Shown: positions 45,396-56,639 of the stretch, one piece after another
Layout: each line of letters opens with the position of its first letter
Position numbering within the stretch: the stretch's first letter is position 1
Assembly (NCBI GenBank): GCA_014155875.1
Contig: JACEFZ010016121.1
Location: 465,001-529,000 of the forward strand
Direction of reading: 5' to 3'
DNA length: 64,000 nt
Source of the DNA: Cepaea nemoralis
Taxonomy: Eukaryota > Mollusca > Gastropoda > Stylommatophora > Helicidae
Position numbers and translations under genes: made by a program
The notes under the pieces: generated by a model
What the model saw: only the letters and a program-made list of their open reading frames with translations
The model's database searches: none
What the model was told of the DNA's origin: nothing

Positions 45396-45827
45396 CAAGG
45401 GGGCTTCAAATAAAAACATTAAAAATTGTGATAGAAATTACAATAACCATGCCATGGTGTGGTTTGCTGAACAGTAAAAAGTCGGTCACAGAAGTCTCGC
45501 CTTTTTGAAACTTCCTCCTCCGCTCATACACTTGCTGGACTGACAGGAATGCATCACCATGCCGGACCCTCATTTGCCAATGAATTTCTATAGGTTTTAC
45601 CCCTTCATTAATTATTTTTTTTAAATGATAACAGAACGGTGCTATTCTTTGTTGCATGTCAAAAGTTGGGCGGCCATCTTAAGACGTCGCCATGCTCGTC
45701 TGCATCGTGATACACGTGCTCTACACTCTTGACATCTTTGACAACAATATTAACAGGTTTCAAGACAATGGCGCGGTTATTGTAATTTCTATCACACTTT
45801 TAACATTTTACCTTTGAAGACCCCTGG
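45396..45827 (-). mobile_element. Short mariner-derived element with about 50-bp inverted repeats
   Basis: The left end CAAGGGGGCTTCAAATAAAA ... TTACAATAACC (45396-45448) is matched in reverse by 45775-45827 (GGTTATTGTAATTTCTATCA ... GAAGACCCCTGG). Inside, the minus strand encodes IINEGVKPIEIHWQMRVRHG and LSVQQVYERRRKFQKGETSV, the DNA-binding helix-turn-helix of mariner-type transposases. The catalytic domain is absent, so it could move only with outside transposase. TA flanks the left end only. Confidence 0.85.
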
Positions 45828-45849
45828 GATGTTTCACGTGCGGACATCA

Positions 45850-45935
45850 ACAAAGGGCCGAATGTAAGACGGGCCTGCGCGCCCAATTTGTGACCCTAAT
45901 AAGGTTGATTTGATTTGATTTGATTTGATACTATA
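45850..45935 (+). mobile_element. LINE-1 family 3' end with (TGATT)n tail
   Basis: GGGCCGAATGTAAGACGGGC and GCGCCCAATTTGTGACCC are followed by repeated TTGAT. Same 3' UTR as 10315-10405 but with a different simple tail. Confidence 0.8.
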
Positions 45936-47700
45936 TTGCACAGTACTGTACAGCACTGCACTGCACAACACTGCAATACACTGCAATACACTACACTACA
46001 CTACACTACATTAAATTACACTACACTACACCGCACCACACCACACCACACCACACGACGCTACGCCACGCCACACCACACCACACCATACTACACTACA
46101 CAACACTACACTACACCACTCTACACTACACTACACCACTCTACACTACACTACGCTACACTAACACTACACCACACTACAATTTACTACATCAAACTAC
46201 ACTACACTACACCAAACTACAATACACTACAATACAATACACTACACAATACTGCACTACACTACACCAGACTACGCCACGTTACGCAACGCCACGCCTC
46301 TCCACACTACACTACACTATACTACACTACACTACACTACACTAGGCAACACTACACAACACTACACTATACAACTCTACCGTACACTACACTACGCTAC
46401 GCTAAACTACGCTACGTTACACTAAACTACACCAGGCTACACTACACCACACTACACTATACTACGCTACCGTAAACTACACTACACTACACTACGTTAC
46501 ACTACACGACACTAGGCTACATTAGGCTACACTACAATACACTACACTACACTAGGCTACACTACACTAGGCTACACTACACTAGGCTACACTACACTAC
46601 ACTACACCACACTACACTACACTACACAATACTACGCTACACTACACTATACTACACTACACTACACCACACCGCACTAGGCAACACTACACAACACTAC
46701 ACTATACTACTCTACCTTACACTACACTATGCTACGCTACACTACGCTACACTACGTTACGTTACACTAGACTACACCAGGCTACACAACACCACACTAC
46801 ACTATACAACGCTACCGTAAACTACACTACACTACGCTACGTTACACTACACGACACTAGGCTACACTAGGCTACACTACAATACACTACACTACACTAA
46901 GCTACACTACACTAGGCTACACTACACTAGGCTACTCTACAATACACTACAATACACTGCACTAGGCAACACTACACAACACTACACCACACTACACAAT
47001 ACTACACTACACCACACTACACCACACTACACTACACTACACCACACTACACCACACTACACTACACTAGGCTACACTACACTACACTACACCACACTAC
47101 ACTACACTACACCACACTACACTACACTATACTACGCTACCGTAAACTACACTACACTACGCTACGTTACACTACACGACACTAGCTACACTAGGCTACA
47201 CTACACTACACTACACTAAGCTACACTACACTACACTACGCTACACTACGCGACACTACACTACACTACTCTACACTACACTATACTTCGCTACCGTAAA
47301 CTACACTACACTACACTATACTACGCTACCGTAAACTACACGACACTAGCTACATTAGGCTACACTACAATACACTACACTACACTAGGCTATACTAAAC
47401 TACACTACACTACACTACACTACAATACACCACACTACACTACACTATACTACGCTACCGTAAACTACACTACACTACACTACACTATACTAAGCTACCG
47501 TAAACTACACTACACTACGCTACGTTACACTACACGACACTAGGCTACACTACACTACACTAGGCTACACTACACTAGGCTACACTACACTACACTATAC
47601 TACACACTATACCACACCACACTACACTACAGTAAAATACACTACATTACACTTCACCACACCACACCACACCACACCACACCAAACTACACTACGCTTT
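45936..47700. repeat. (ACTAC)n satellite, about 1.77 kb
   Basis: Pentamer CACTA with variants (ACTAG, GCTAC, ACCAC), plus higher-order words such as CTACCGTAAACTACACTACA that recur at intervals. The right end fades into TATGCTATGC-type sequence by 47760. Confidence 0.97.
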
Positions 47701-48061
47701 GGTATTCTATGTTATGCTATGCTAAACTATACTTTACCACACTATACCATATTTTATCTTGTTATATTATATTACGTTATCTTACATCACATCAACATCG
47801 TATTGTATTGTATTGCATTGTAAACACTCACTATTAACTGAAAGTTAGACATATATACATCCTTGGCAGAACATGATTACATGCTGTACATATCACTATT
47901 CTGGTTGTCATTGCCGTGTATATGCACATGTATGTATGTCCTCAGCCATGTTTTTAATATTGGAACCAGCGGGATGGAAGGCAATATGAGGAAACTTAAC
48001 ACGCACTCCTGTGTCAATAAAATAATGAAATGTCTGCAGCATATTTTTTTGTAGAGAATAG
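47701..48061. other. Decayed edge of satellite and unassigned DNA
   Basis: TTATATTATATTACG-type degenerate pentamers run to about 47820, then unique DNA without a recognised feature. Confidence 0.5.
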
Positions 48062-48418
48062 TTGACAGCGAACGACCAAGTGACAAACAAGAGAATGAAA
48101 GACCTACAACTTGTAGAGACGAACAAGCTCTTTGGCATTAGACATAAATATGAATTGGAGAACCCTATTGAGCTATTAAAGACGATGAAGCAAAGAAAAT
48201 TGAAATATTTTGGTCACTTGAAACGTCACGAAAGTTTGGAGAGAACAATAATGGAGGGGTATATGCCTGGGAAGAGAGGAAGAGGAAGATGGTTGCAGGA
48301 TGTGGCGGATAATCTCCAGATGGGTGTATCGGACGCGGGACATCTTGCTTATGATCGAGAGGTTTTCCGGAAGGTTGTTATGGGAGCGAGATTCTACAAA
48401 GGACATGCTACTGAATGA
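48062..48418 (+). mobile_element. LINE-3 3' fragment
   Basis: The open frame reads [20 protein letters not shown] and [16 protein letters not shown], ending [10 protein letters not shown] before a TGA that begins the TGAA tail. It is the C-terminal end of a LINE RT ORF. The first 30 or so residues of the open frame are divergent. Confidence 0.8.
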
Positions 48419-48702
48419 ATGAATGAATGAATGAATGAATGGATGAATGAATGCATCAATGGATGGATGGATGGATGGATGAATGGGTGGATGGATGGAT
48501 GGGTGGGTGGGTGGGTGGGTGGGTGGATGGATGGATGGATGGATGGATGGATGGATGGATGGATGGGTGGGTGGGTGGGTGGGTGGGTGGATGGATGGAT
48601 GGATGGATGGATGGATCGATGGATGGATGGATGGGTGGATGGATGGATGGATGGATGGATGGAGGGATGGAGGGATGGATGGATGGATGGATGGATGGAT
48701 GA
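48411..48702. repeat. (TGAA)n to (GGAT)n/(GGGT)n microsatellite
   Basis: TGAATGAATGAA follows the LINE-3 end directly. It changes to GGATGGAT and GGGTGGGT blocks. Frames of WMDG and HPSI repeats are artefacts. Confidence 0.97.
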
Positions 48703-48889
48703 GGCCGGCCACTAAGACAGTTAACAAACAAACATACATGTATTGTCTGACGGTCATAGACGTATAAGAAAGAATTAAAGAATTGAGGACGCATTAGACA
48801 ACATAAATAGTGAAAGTTATTGTTACGGACTGGAATTCTAAACTATCACCTCTAAATGCATGAACAATTAGACACCCCGTTTGGCTAGT

Positions 48890-49030
48890 ATGCCTAAGTT
48901 CTTAGGGATCTCTAGTTGGTCATATGTCGAAGTAGATTTGTTCCTGCAGCGAGGCGCTGTCGTCATTTGGAGGTGTCAGGTTCAAATCCCGGTCGATAAC
49001 TAAAGCAGACGGCACAATTCAAAGATCGGT
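48890..49030 (+). mobile_element. Possible SINE remnant with tRNA-like B box
   Basis: CAGGTTCAAATCCCGGTCGA (about 48967-48986) is a perfect B box. The A-box region upstream is not clear. Confidence 0.4.
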
Positions 49031-49057
49031 GTACCGTAAAGAAACATGGACTGGCAA

Positions 49058-51395
49058 CAGGGGCGTCACTAGGGGAGTGCGGGGGGTGCGGGCCGCACCG
49101 GGTGACACCATCAAGGGGTGACACCAAAATAAAAAAATTGCAAATTTGACAAAGCAGACATAGCTCTGTCTAGTCGGGTTTCATAACCGTTCATTGTTAA
49201 ATACATGAGCAGGCACAGGGTGCCACCATGCAGAGCATCTGGTGCTTAAATGAATAAGACTCAGAGCTCAGAGCTGCTCGGAGCCTCGGAGTCGGAGTAG
49301 AATCGTGGGTCATTTGCAAACGCGCCAATTAATGACGTGTGGAGTCACGTGTTGCAGAAAATGACAGACGTTGTTTACAGGTTCGTTTTTAATGTACATA
49401 ATTATTTTTTCGAAATTTTATAATTTTATGAATATCACTAAAATATAAATATTTTAAAGTAAATTCATTAGGACAGGGCATAAATTATAAAGGAGAAAAA
49501 CAGCGGCAGGCTTCCACTTAAAAAAGTTAGTATTACTATACTATAGTATACTAGTAGTTTACTACTACAATAAATTAATAATTACGGAATACACACGTTT
49601 TTCTATCTGTCTGAAAAATATATATTTTTTAATTTTTTAATTAAATTTTTTAATTAAAAAGATGGAAATAGAAAAATAAATAACGGTTGTGTAATTTTTC
49701 GAACCAACGAGTCACTGTTGAGACTGCCACACGCAGATCCCCCCAATAATTTATGCGGTTACTGACATTCGCCAGCAATTCGCAATATAAAATAATAAAA
49801 TATATGTCATGAAATGACAGTCGTGCATTGGCGACAAAACTTCCTGATAAAAGTTAAGAAGAAGTGTTGCAACGAATATTGTTGACCGCCGGTTACATTT
49901 GTATATTGCCATATGATGGGAAAGACATGGCATATATGAATCCATTAATTGTGCCTTGCAGCATTTGCCATCCGCATCGTATGCAGGTTGGTATGTTCAA
50001 TACTCCATTAGCCAGTAAAAAAGTTACAATCCACTCAAACTTGTTACAATGAAATAAAAAAGTTGTAACTTCCATGGACAATATTTTAAAAAATTTAATA
50101 TTTTGTATGACAAGTTTTCTTTTTTAGACGGTTCTTTTTAGTGTACATTATCAAAAGAGGAAGTTGTTCTTTTCAGAACAAGGATGGGCCTTTCAGTACT
50201 GTGACAAGGCAAGATGCAAAGACTAAAGGAGATGTGCGCCAGCTGTCAAAAGAATGGTTCTACAAGACGATGCCAAATGGTGAGAAAATACTGCGGTCAT
50301 GGATGGTTTACCTCGCTCGTCAGTGAGAATTATACTGCTTTTGCTGCAGACTCTTTGCTGTTAATGTAACAGAACAAACATCAACATTTGTCACTGGGTT
50401 TCAGCAGTGGTGGAAGCTGATCCCAAAATTACATAATCATGAGATATCGGATGACCATCTAGGTTGCCTTGAAAAATGGAAAACATTGGCAGCAGGCCTT
50501 AAGCTGCACAAAACAATTGATGCCGACAGTGTTGCTGTAATGGATAGGGATAAAAAAAAATGGAGGGATATCTTGCACAGGGTGCTTGATATCACATTGT
50601 TTCTTGCTAAGCAAAATCTGGCATTTCGTGGCCATAAGGAAGATGCATCTTCGTTGAATAAAGGAAACTTTCTTGAGATGGTTGAGATGCTTTCTAAATA
50701 TGACCCTGTGTTGAAAGAGCACCTAATGAGATTAAAGCGAACTACATCTGTAACATTAAAAGCATCCGTATCTTATCTTTCAAAAGAAACTCAGAATGAA
50801 TTTATAACTGTTCTGGCAAATCATGTGAAGGAAATTCTTGTAAATGATATAAAGGCTGCAAGGTATTTTGGAATTATGTTCGACAGCACACCTGACATAT
50901 CACACACTGACCAGATGTCTGAGGTAATCAGATATGTGAAAATCCACAATGGGGAAGTTGAAGTGAGAGAAGTGTTTCTATGATTTTTCCCTTTAAAGGG
51001 GACAAAAGCTGACGACCTCAGTTCAGACATTTTAAAAAATCTAGAAAGTGATGGACTTGACATAATGATGTGCAGAGCTCAAGGTTATGATAATGCTGCC
51101 ACAATGTCTGGAATTCATGGAGGTGTTCAAGCCATTCTGAAAAGAAAGAATAAGAAAGCTATTTTTAACCGATGCGTGGACCATTCGCTTAACTTGTGTG
51201 GTCAACACTCTTTTGCTGAAAATGCTTTATGTGTAACATTCTTTGGGACTCTTGAGAGAATGTATTCCTTCTTTGCTGCTTCCACTCATCGATGGGATGT
51301 TTTAATTGAACACACTGCAATGTCGATTAAAAGGCTATCAACAACACGCTGGAGTGCACATCATGCTGCTGTTAAACCGGTGAAAGATAAGTAAC
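49058..51395 (+). mobile_element. hAT-type DNA transposon, 3' truncated
   Basis: The left end CAGGGGCGTCACTAGGGGAG at 49058 is typical of hAT terminal repeats. It is followed by about 1.1 kb of AT-rich DNA and a ZMYM1-like transposase remnant. No matching right terminus is found; the element stops at a CA repeat near 51400. Confidence 0.75.
50141..51394 (+). pseudogene. hAT (ZMYM1-like) transposase, two in-frame stops and truncated
   Basis: One reading frame runs from about 50141 to 51394, broken only by TGA at 50324-50326 and 50981-50983. It contains the TTF-type zinc-binding text (LSKEWFYKTMPNGEK, then YCFCCRLF). It then contains a long helical region (FRGHKEDASSLNKGNFLEMV) and the catalytic-core start IMFDSTPDISHTDQMSEVIR, where the first acidic residue lies. 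CRAQGYDNAATMSG and the conserved CVDHSLNLCG follow. The C-terminal third, with the dimerisation region, is missing. These proteins cut and paste hAT elements. The preserved frame suggests moderate age. A splice-acceptor-like TTGTTCTTTTCAG precedes AACAAGGATGGG at about 50178, so the first exon may lie upstream. Confidence 0.85.
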
Positions 51396-51402
51396 AAGCC
51401 TT

Positions 51403-51443
<41 letters not shown>

Positions 51444-51797
51444 CTGTCATGATGGTACAAGGGCAACTAAACAATATTAGGGTTGACTGCGACGTCCCGT
51501 AATTGATAGACAACTAGTTTTTGATACACCCTCTTTACACGCACATGACCTGGCTGAAGTTCATTCAAAATGGCAATTGCAAACTTGCCCAGCACACATG
51601 AAACTCCATGGAATATTGCGGTTGACTGTGACGCCCTGTAATTGATAGCACACCCGCGCGCGCACACACGCTCAGCAGTACACCCATGCACGCACACACG
51701 CACGCCTACATGCGCGATCACACACACACACGGCTGTCATGATGGTACAAGGGCAACCAAACAATATTAGGGTTGACTGCTACGTCCTGTAATCGAT

Positions 51798-51871
<74 letters not shown>

Positions 51872-51984
51872 CATGTGACATGACTACTGTTCGTTCAATA
51901 AGACAGCAGTAATCTTACCCACCAAACACAACACTCCACAGAATTTTGGAACTGACTGCGATGTCCTGTAATTGCTAGCACACC

Positions 51985-52027
<43 letters not shown>

Positions 52028-52040
52028 TCGCACACATATA
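51396..52040. repeat. Alternating (CA)n and SINE-A tail copies
   Basis: CA runs at about 51405-51440, 51801-51868 and 51993-52022 are separated by four copies of SINE-A 3' ends (GGTTGACTGCGACGTCC, then GTAATTGATAG). CGGCTGTCATGATGGTACAA occurs at 51441 and 51731. Confidence 0.8.
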
Positions 52041-52639
52041 CCGCGTGACCAAGTCATCAAGGCAAGTACGTATATATGTCTTATCCACTGGGACAAGCAA
52101 ATATTCCCTTCAGTCCCGGCTGTACCACGTCTTCTGCTCTCTATCTGCGATAAGCATTGAAGGCCGTCGACATTAATTGAAAATTCCCTAGGCCTTCTGG
52201 TTGACTGGTATCGGATAATCTCGTACGACTGTCGCTGGCCATTGTATTTCTCGCGAAATCTAGAGGTCAGGGGAGCTTATTACTTCTGTTTGAGTTCAAG
52301 AGTCATGACTACTCTCCCCCTGGTTACTTTTTTATAATTAAGGGGGTATAACTGTGTGGTTTAATAATATTACATAATTTTATGATTGTCTTGATAAGTT
52401 ATCATTGTTATTAATTGACAAGAGTAGTTTTTATCGACGTAACTATTCTACACGAAACATACAAGAAATTTAACCGTTATTATGTGTTTTAGGGTTAATT
52501 TTTAGTAATAATGTTTGCCTGGGTAGCATATTTTTAAACCAGATTTTCACCAAGCGCTTAATGTTGATACATGTGTCGGGACTTCGGCTGAAGCGTACAA
52601 CTGTTTATTCATCATCCAACTGTGGATACTCGGGTTAGC
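52041..52639. other. Unassigned DNA
   Basis: AT-rich from 52320 to 52600. Nothing recognised. Confidence 0.5.
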
Positions 52640-52900
52640 TCGAGTGATGGAATAAATCATTTTTTGTCATATTGGATTTAGGTCTCCTCATCGAAGGAGG
52701 GGTTCTACATGACTGGAGTTCTATCACACCACACACCCCACCACACACGCATACACACACACCCACACTGGGACTCGAACCCGCCACCCTCACCCGCGCC
52801 GCCACTGCCACCCGCGCCGCCACTGCCTCCGCCACCGCCCGGAGACCGGAAGTAGTCAGCAGGACAACCGGAAGTGACCCAAGAAAATAACCGCCAATTT
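52640..52900 (-). repeat. Possible SINE head with CCGCCACTG repeats
   Basis: Minus-strand GGGTTCGAGTCCCAGTG (about 52768-52784) is B-box-like. (CACACC)n and GCCGCCACTGCC units flank it. Proline/alanine or glycine frames here are artefacts. Confidence 0.4.
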
Positions 52901-53069
52901 TTAAAAAATTTTGTCGGAAAAGGACTCAGTTTGGTGACGTCAGAGCATAGGATCATGACTTTTGTATAGTAAAATATGACGTCACCACGAAGGACTAAAG
53001 TCATAAAATAATACTTAAATACCACCTGACATACTACTTTCACCATCTCACGCGATTAACAGAGTCGTG

Positions 53070-53740
53070 GATCAACTCTCTGTACTTGTCTCGACCATGC
53101 CATGTGGCCAAGCCATCCATGTATTTGCTTCTCTGTTTTAACCTTGTTCTCTTCCCGTCCATATTGCCAGTTGTCACAAAGTACTACAATTTATTTCTTC
53201 TCATAATGTAGCCAAAAATATTGTGACAATCTACGTCTAATTTCTCTATTCCAGTGGTTCTCAACCGGTGGGGAATTTCCCCGAGGGCAGGAATTTTAGG
53301 GTTTCCGTGGGTGGAAAGGGTGGGGGGGGGGGGGATTAAGATTATTTGACGGTCGCGTTAATACAAGAACCGATTACTTGATATTGTTTTTCCCTCCATA
53401 CTTTACAGTTCTGTAATTCTCGCCCTTCTGAAATTCGATTTATAACGTAAGTAGACCCGTAAATCACTTTTTATGTAGTCATCTAGGCTTGTTTTAGTAT
53501 GTGTTATTAAATTTAGCTTATATTTAAACATTTATTTAGGCACGGGAGAAAAGGGGGGGGGGGAGTTATAAGGAGGCAATACGAAAGGTGGGGTGGGGGG
53601 GGGATTGGCATTCTGAACATATGGTGAAGGGGTGCATGGGCCAAAAAAGTTTGAGAACTACTGCTCTAATCAGTTTACAGTTGTCATTTGTTTCTTGCAA
53701 GGACGTGGTCATTGGCTTTTCTGTCTGCCCAATTGACCAT
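53070..53740 (-). mobile_element. LINE-E fragment split by a hAT MITE
   Basis: The minus strand gives TTSLQETNDNCKLIRE (from 53664-53740). After the MITE it gives IMRRNKL, FVTTGNMDGKRTR and KYMDGLATWHGRDK (53070-53251), matching 56855-57060. Confidence 0.75.
53252..53663. mobile_element. hAT-type MITE, 412 bp
   Basis: The left end CAGTGGTTCTCAACCGGTGG and right end AAAGTTTGAGAACTACTG are inverted repeats of the type common in hAT MITEs. The 8-bp flanks CTCTATTC (53244-53251) and CTCTAATC (53664-53671) differ at one base. G-runs occur at about 53322-53334 and 53548-53605. No coding capacity. Confidence 0.9.
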
Positions 53741-54099
53741 ACATTACATTATTACTATAATCCTTTGACATCATATTTGCGAACAGTTGCGAAAGATAAC
53801 TTGAGCTGTGTAATCTTCAAGACAACCCCTGGTTAAATCAGTACAGACAAAGGAAGAAGCTTTTTACAGTTGACAGCTTCCGACAGATAAACGATATTGG
53901 TATGCAGATTATTTCTATCTTTAGAAACTCGAATGTGTGGAAAGTGCGAATCCAGAATGAAGTTCATTCGAAAAACAAACGCAAGAATTTCTTATATTAT
54001 GGTTATGGTGTTTAGTGCACTTCTGGATAGGCTTTGCATCGAGTTCATTTTAACTGTAATAGACTGCAAACAGAGCACAACTCATACACTGGTAGATAT
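53741..54099. other. Unassigned DNA
   Basis: The 152-residue frame beginning at 53897 has no recognised domain. Confidence 0.4.
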
Positions 54100-54350
54100 T
54101 TTTTGTTATCATCATCATCATCAAGTGCTCTGCCAGCTGGCGTATGCGTTCATGACTCTTCAAAATTCCTGTCTGTGGTTTTCTGGATCAACTCTGCTAA
54201 TGTCCAGCGTCTCTGTCTGTCCAGCAGCATTTCTCTTGATCTGCCCCTGCATCTCTTCTCCTTTATCTTTCAGCTGTCTCGATGTTCGCCAATGCCTCTT
54301 TTATCATCACATGAACAAAGAAAGCTGTTTGTCTCATTCTTTTAGCTGTA
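54100..54350 (-). mobile_element. Probable LINE 3' end with (ATG)n tail
   Basis: The minus strand reads RQRRWTLAELIQKTTDRNFE and then HAYASWQS, ending in TGATGATGATGA. The style is that of a LINE RT C-terminus. The family is not assigned. Confidence 0.45.
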
Positions 54351-54378
54351 TATAATGTTCTAGTTTCATTAGCCTCTT

Positions 54379-55085
54379 TCAGGCTATCGTTGTTAGTAAC
54401 TCTGGCAGTCCAAGAAATTCGCAACATTTGTCCGCCAATCTGTCCGCCTGTTCATTCTCCAGCACACCGGCATGCCCCGGAGAAAAGATCCAGACGATGC
54501 TTACCACCCGTGACTTCCAAAGCGAAGCAAGCCACTCTGCACGAAGCATGCCTGTCCTCACCTTCCTCAGCATGCTTTTTGAGTCAGTTACAATCACGAT
54601 GTGTGTGTGTGTGTGTGTGTCGTATTCTCGATCCAGCGGAAAGCTGCAGTGACCGCCTCCACCTCCATTCTTAAGCTAGATGTTGTTGAATCATATGCCA
54701 GGCTCTCCTGCACCAAACGTCGGCAATTGGCTTTTTCTATGAACCCCCAGGCACTTCTCCTACCTCTCGACACCGAACCATCTGTGTAGATAATCACATC
54801 ACCCGAGCGAGCATTATCCTGAATTAGTTGCTGGATTTCCACTTCCTTGGCCCGTGCTGGCCATTCCCTGCACTCCCGGCTCAATGTGATTATAACTCTG
54901 CACAAGTCTGACTGCTCCGCTGGCACTTTGACCCACTCCTCTTCTCACCTAATGTTATCCAAGATGCACACATGTCTGATCGTATCCTCCGCCTGAGCCA
55001 TCCATGATTTCCCTCTTATCAGTCGCTGACCCTTAACTGCATCCAGTGCCTCGTGCAAAGGAAAAATTTCATAACGATGCAAATC
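54379..55085 (-). pseudogene. RNase H domain fragment of a non-LTR retrotransposon
   Basis: Minus-strand reading: LHRYEIFPLHEALDAVKGQR, a TGA at about 54946-54948, then the RNase H core. VIIYTDGSVSRGR holds the first Asp and SLRMEVEAVTAAFRWIE the Glu. After a (CA)n expansion comes VTDSKSML with the next Asp, then WIFSPGHAGVLENEQADRLA with the His and last Asp. The CA run at about 54600-54620 (plus strand GT) shifts the frame in the middle of the domain. All four acidic positions are still visible. RNase H of this kind belongs to I-type and related LINEs. Confidence 0.8.
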
Positions 55086-55089
55086 TGGC

Positions 55090-55640
55090 TTAACATTCCG
55101 TCCACGGAATTCCGTTGCCATATATTAAAACGTGAGTACCTAACGGCATGCCCAGCACGAGATTAGATAAGCGATACATCTGTAATCGTAAATCGACGCC
55201 AAGAAAGACGAAGCTTGACTCGAGCTTTTCAAGAACAGTTGATGTGTGTTCAAAATGGGACAGGAAAGAATGTGAAATGATACCTTGCATGTTCATGAAG
55301 GAAAGCATTGCCTATAATTTATTCTCCGCGGATAATCAGAAGCGCAATCTGAAATTCGTTCCCTTTGACACTATGCCTGAAATACCTCAAATTTCCTGTT
55401 TGGAAAGAGTGGGAAATACGAGATTGTAATAATTTTGGAAATAGTGGGAAATACGAGATTGTTTATGACGCCGATGTAGTGAATGACAACGGAGACAGCA
55501 CAAACCGACAGTGTATGAAAATACGTTTGAAATGTGTCCCCAAAACGTTATCTACTACGGAACTGTAATGTGATCGCGCAGTCACATATTCTAAGCCTCA
55601 ATGCGAGGACAAATAGGTGACCAATCTTTCTCTCACTTTC
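55090..55640. other. Unassigned DNA
   Basis: Open frames at 55148-55429 and 55365-55568 show no known domain. Their shared words (GGGAAATACGAGATTGT twice at about 55409-55460) indicate a short local duplication. Confidence 0.5.
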
Positions 55641-55649
55641 ACGGGCCAC

Positions 55650-55735
55650 GTGTCGAGGCATCGAACCCGCGTCCGACCGTGCTAGTGATATTATCAGCGC
55701 AGTTCACTAACAACTTCGCTAACGGGTCCGCGAGT
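55650..55735 (-). mobile_element. tRNA-like SINE head
   Basis: The minus strand has CCGTTAGCGAAGTTGTTAGT (A box) and, about 45 bp later, GCGGGTTCGATGCCTCG (B box). It is not a foldable tRNA gene by eye. Confidence 0.5.
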
Positions 55736-55826
55736 GGATCACAATAGATCTGGAACCCATCTCTGCTTCTGTCTCTCAGGGACGTATTGGTGCATTGTTG
55801 GCCAGTTGATCCGCGAGTGCATTGCC

Positions 55827-56150
55827 CTTTATTCCCTCCTTCCTTTCCTCCCTCCCTCCCCTTCCCTTCCACCCCTCCCCCTTTATCCCCATCCCTCCTT
55901 TCCTCTCTCTTCTTCCCTCCGTCCCCTTCCTTTCTTTCCTTCCTTCTTTCCTTCCTTATTCGCTTCTCTTCCCTCTTTCCTCCATCCCTCTCTTTCTCCC
56001 GCACTTCCCCCCCTTCCCTTCTTCCCTGCTTTTATTTCTTTATTCCTTTCTTCTTTTCTCTTCCTTCCTTCCCCCTCCTTCTCTCACTTTCTCCCCCCCC
56101 CTCCCTTCCTTCCCAACTTCCTTCCTTCCTCCCCCCTTCTTCTTCCTCTT
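55827..56150. repeat. CCTT-rich pyrimidine stretch
   Basis: TTCCCTCC/CTTCCTTC sequence. Frames of PSFL type are artefacts. Confidence 0.93.
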
Positions 56151-56366
56151 TGTTGATCATCAGTCAGAACACGAGGGAATGCAAAGAATGCGACACTCAG
56201 CTTAATCTTGTCAGCCTTATTAAAAGCGCTGCCTTATAGTGTATCGTCCAGTCATTTGCTCACTACATCCGACTTTGACAAGCGCTTATTTTTGTTTTAA
56301 TTGGGGGATGGGGGAGGGGGAGGGGAATTCCTACTATCCATGGCGAAGTCTCGTATCTAATATACA

Positions 56367-56592
56367 CCGGCTTTGAGCGTAGTTGTTTTAGACATAACTC
56401 ACAAGTCCGCAAACTGCGTTCGACACCTGCGGGAGATTTGTCAACAAACCGCTTTGAAATAGCTTGTATATAATGGTATGAGTGCCGTTCGTTCAGGAAG
56501 CAATGGCAACCTAATGACCATAAACTAGCCAAGAAATCACAAACAGCCAAACAATGATGTGTTAAGAGCGACGTCCTGTAAATGATATGCAA
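56367..56592 (+). mobile_element. SINE-A copy
   Basis: CCGGCTTTGAGCGTAGTTG, then GCGTTCGACACC (degenerate B box) and the full 3' domain AGCGACGTCCTGTAAATGAT ATGCAACTAA. Confidence 0.8.
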
Positions 56593-56639
56593 CTAACCTC
56601 TTTACATAACGTATACGTATATTGTTTACTTAATACCAG

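Noticed and set aside
45936..46475. A 179-residue YTTLHYTT protein
   Set aside because: Translation of ACTAC satellite.
48176..48794. WMDG and HPSI repeat proteins
   Set aside because: Translation of the GGAT microsatellite following a LINE tail.
50141..51394. A domesticated ZMYM1-like host gene
   Set aside because: Two in-frame stops, loss of the C-terminal third and a hAT-type terminus upstream all point to a dead transposon.
55734..56239. Pro/Ser/Leu-rich proteins of 127-150 residues
   Set aside because: CCTT-rich simple sequence open in all three plus frames.
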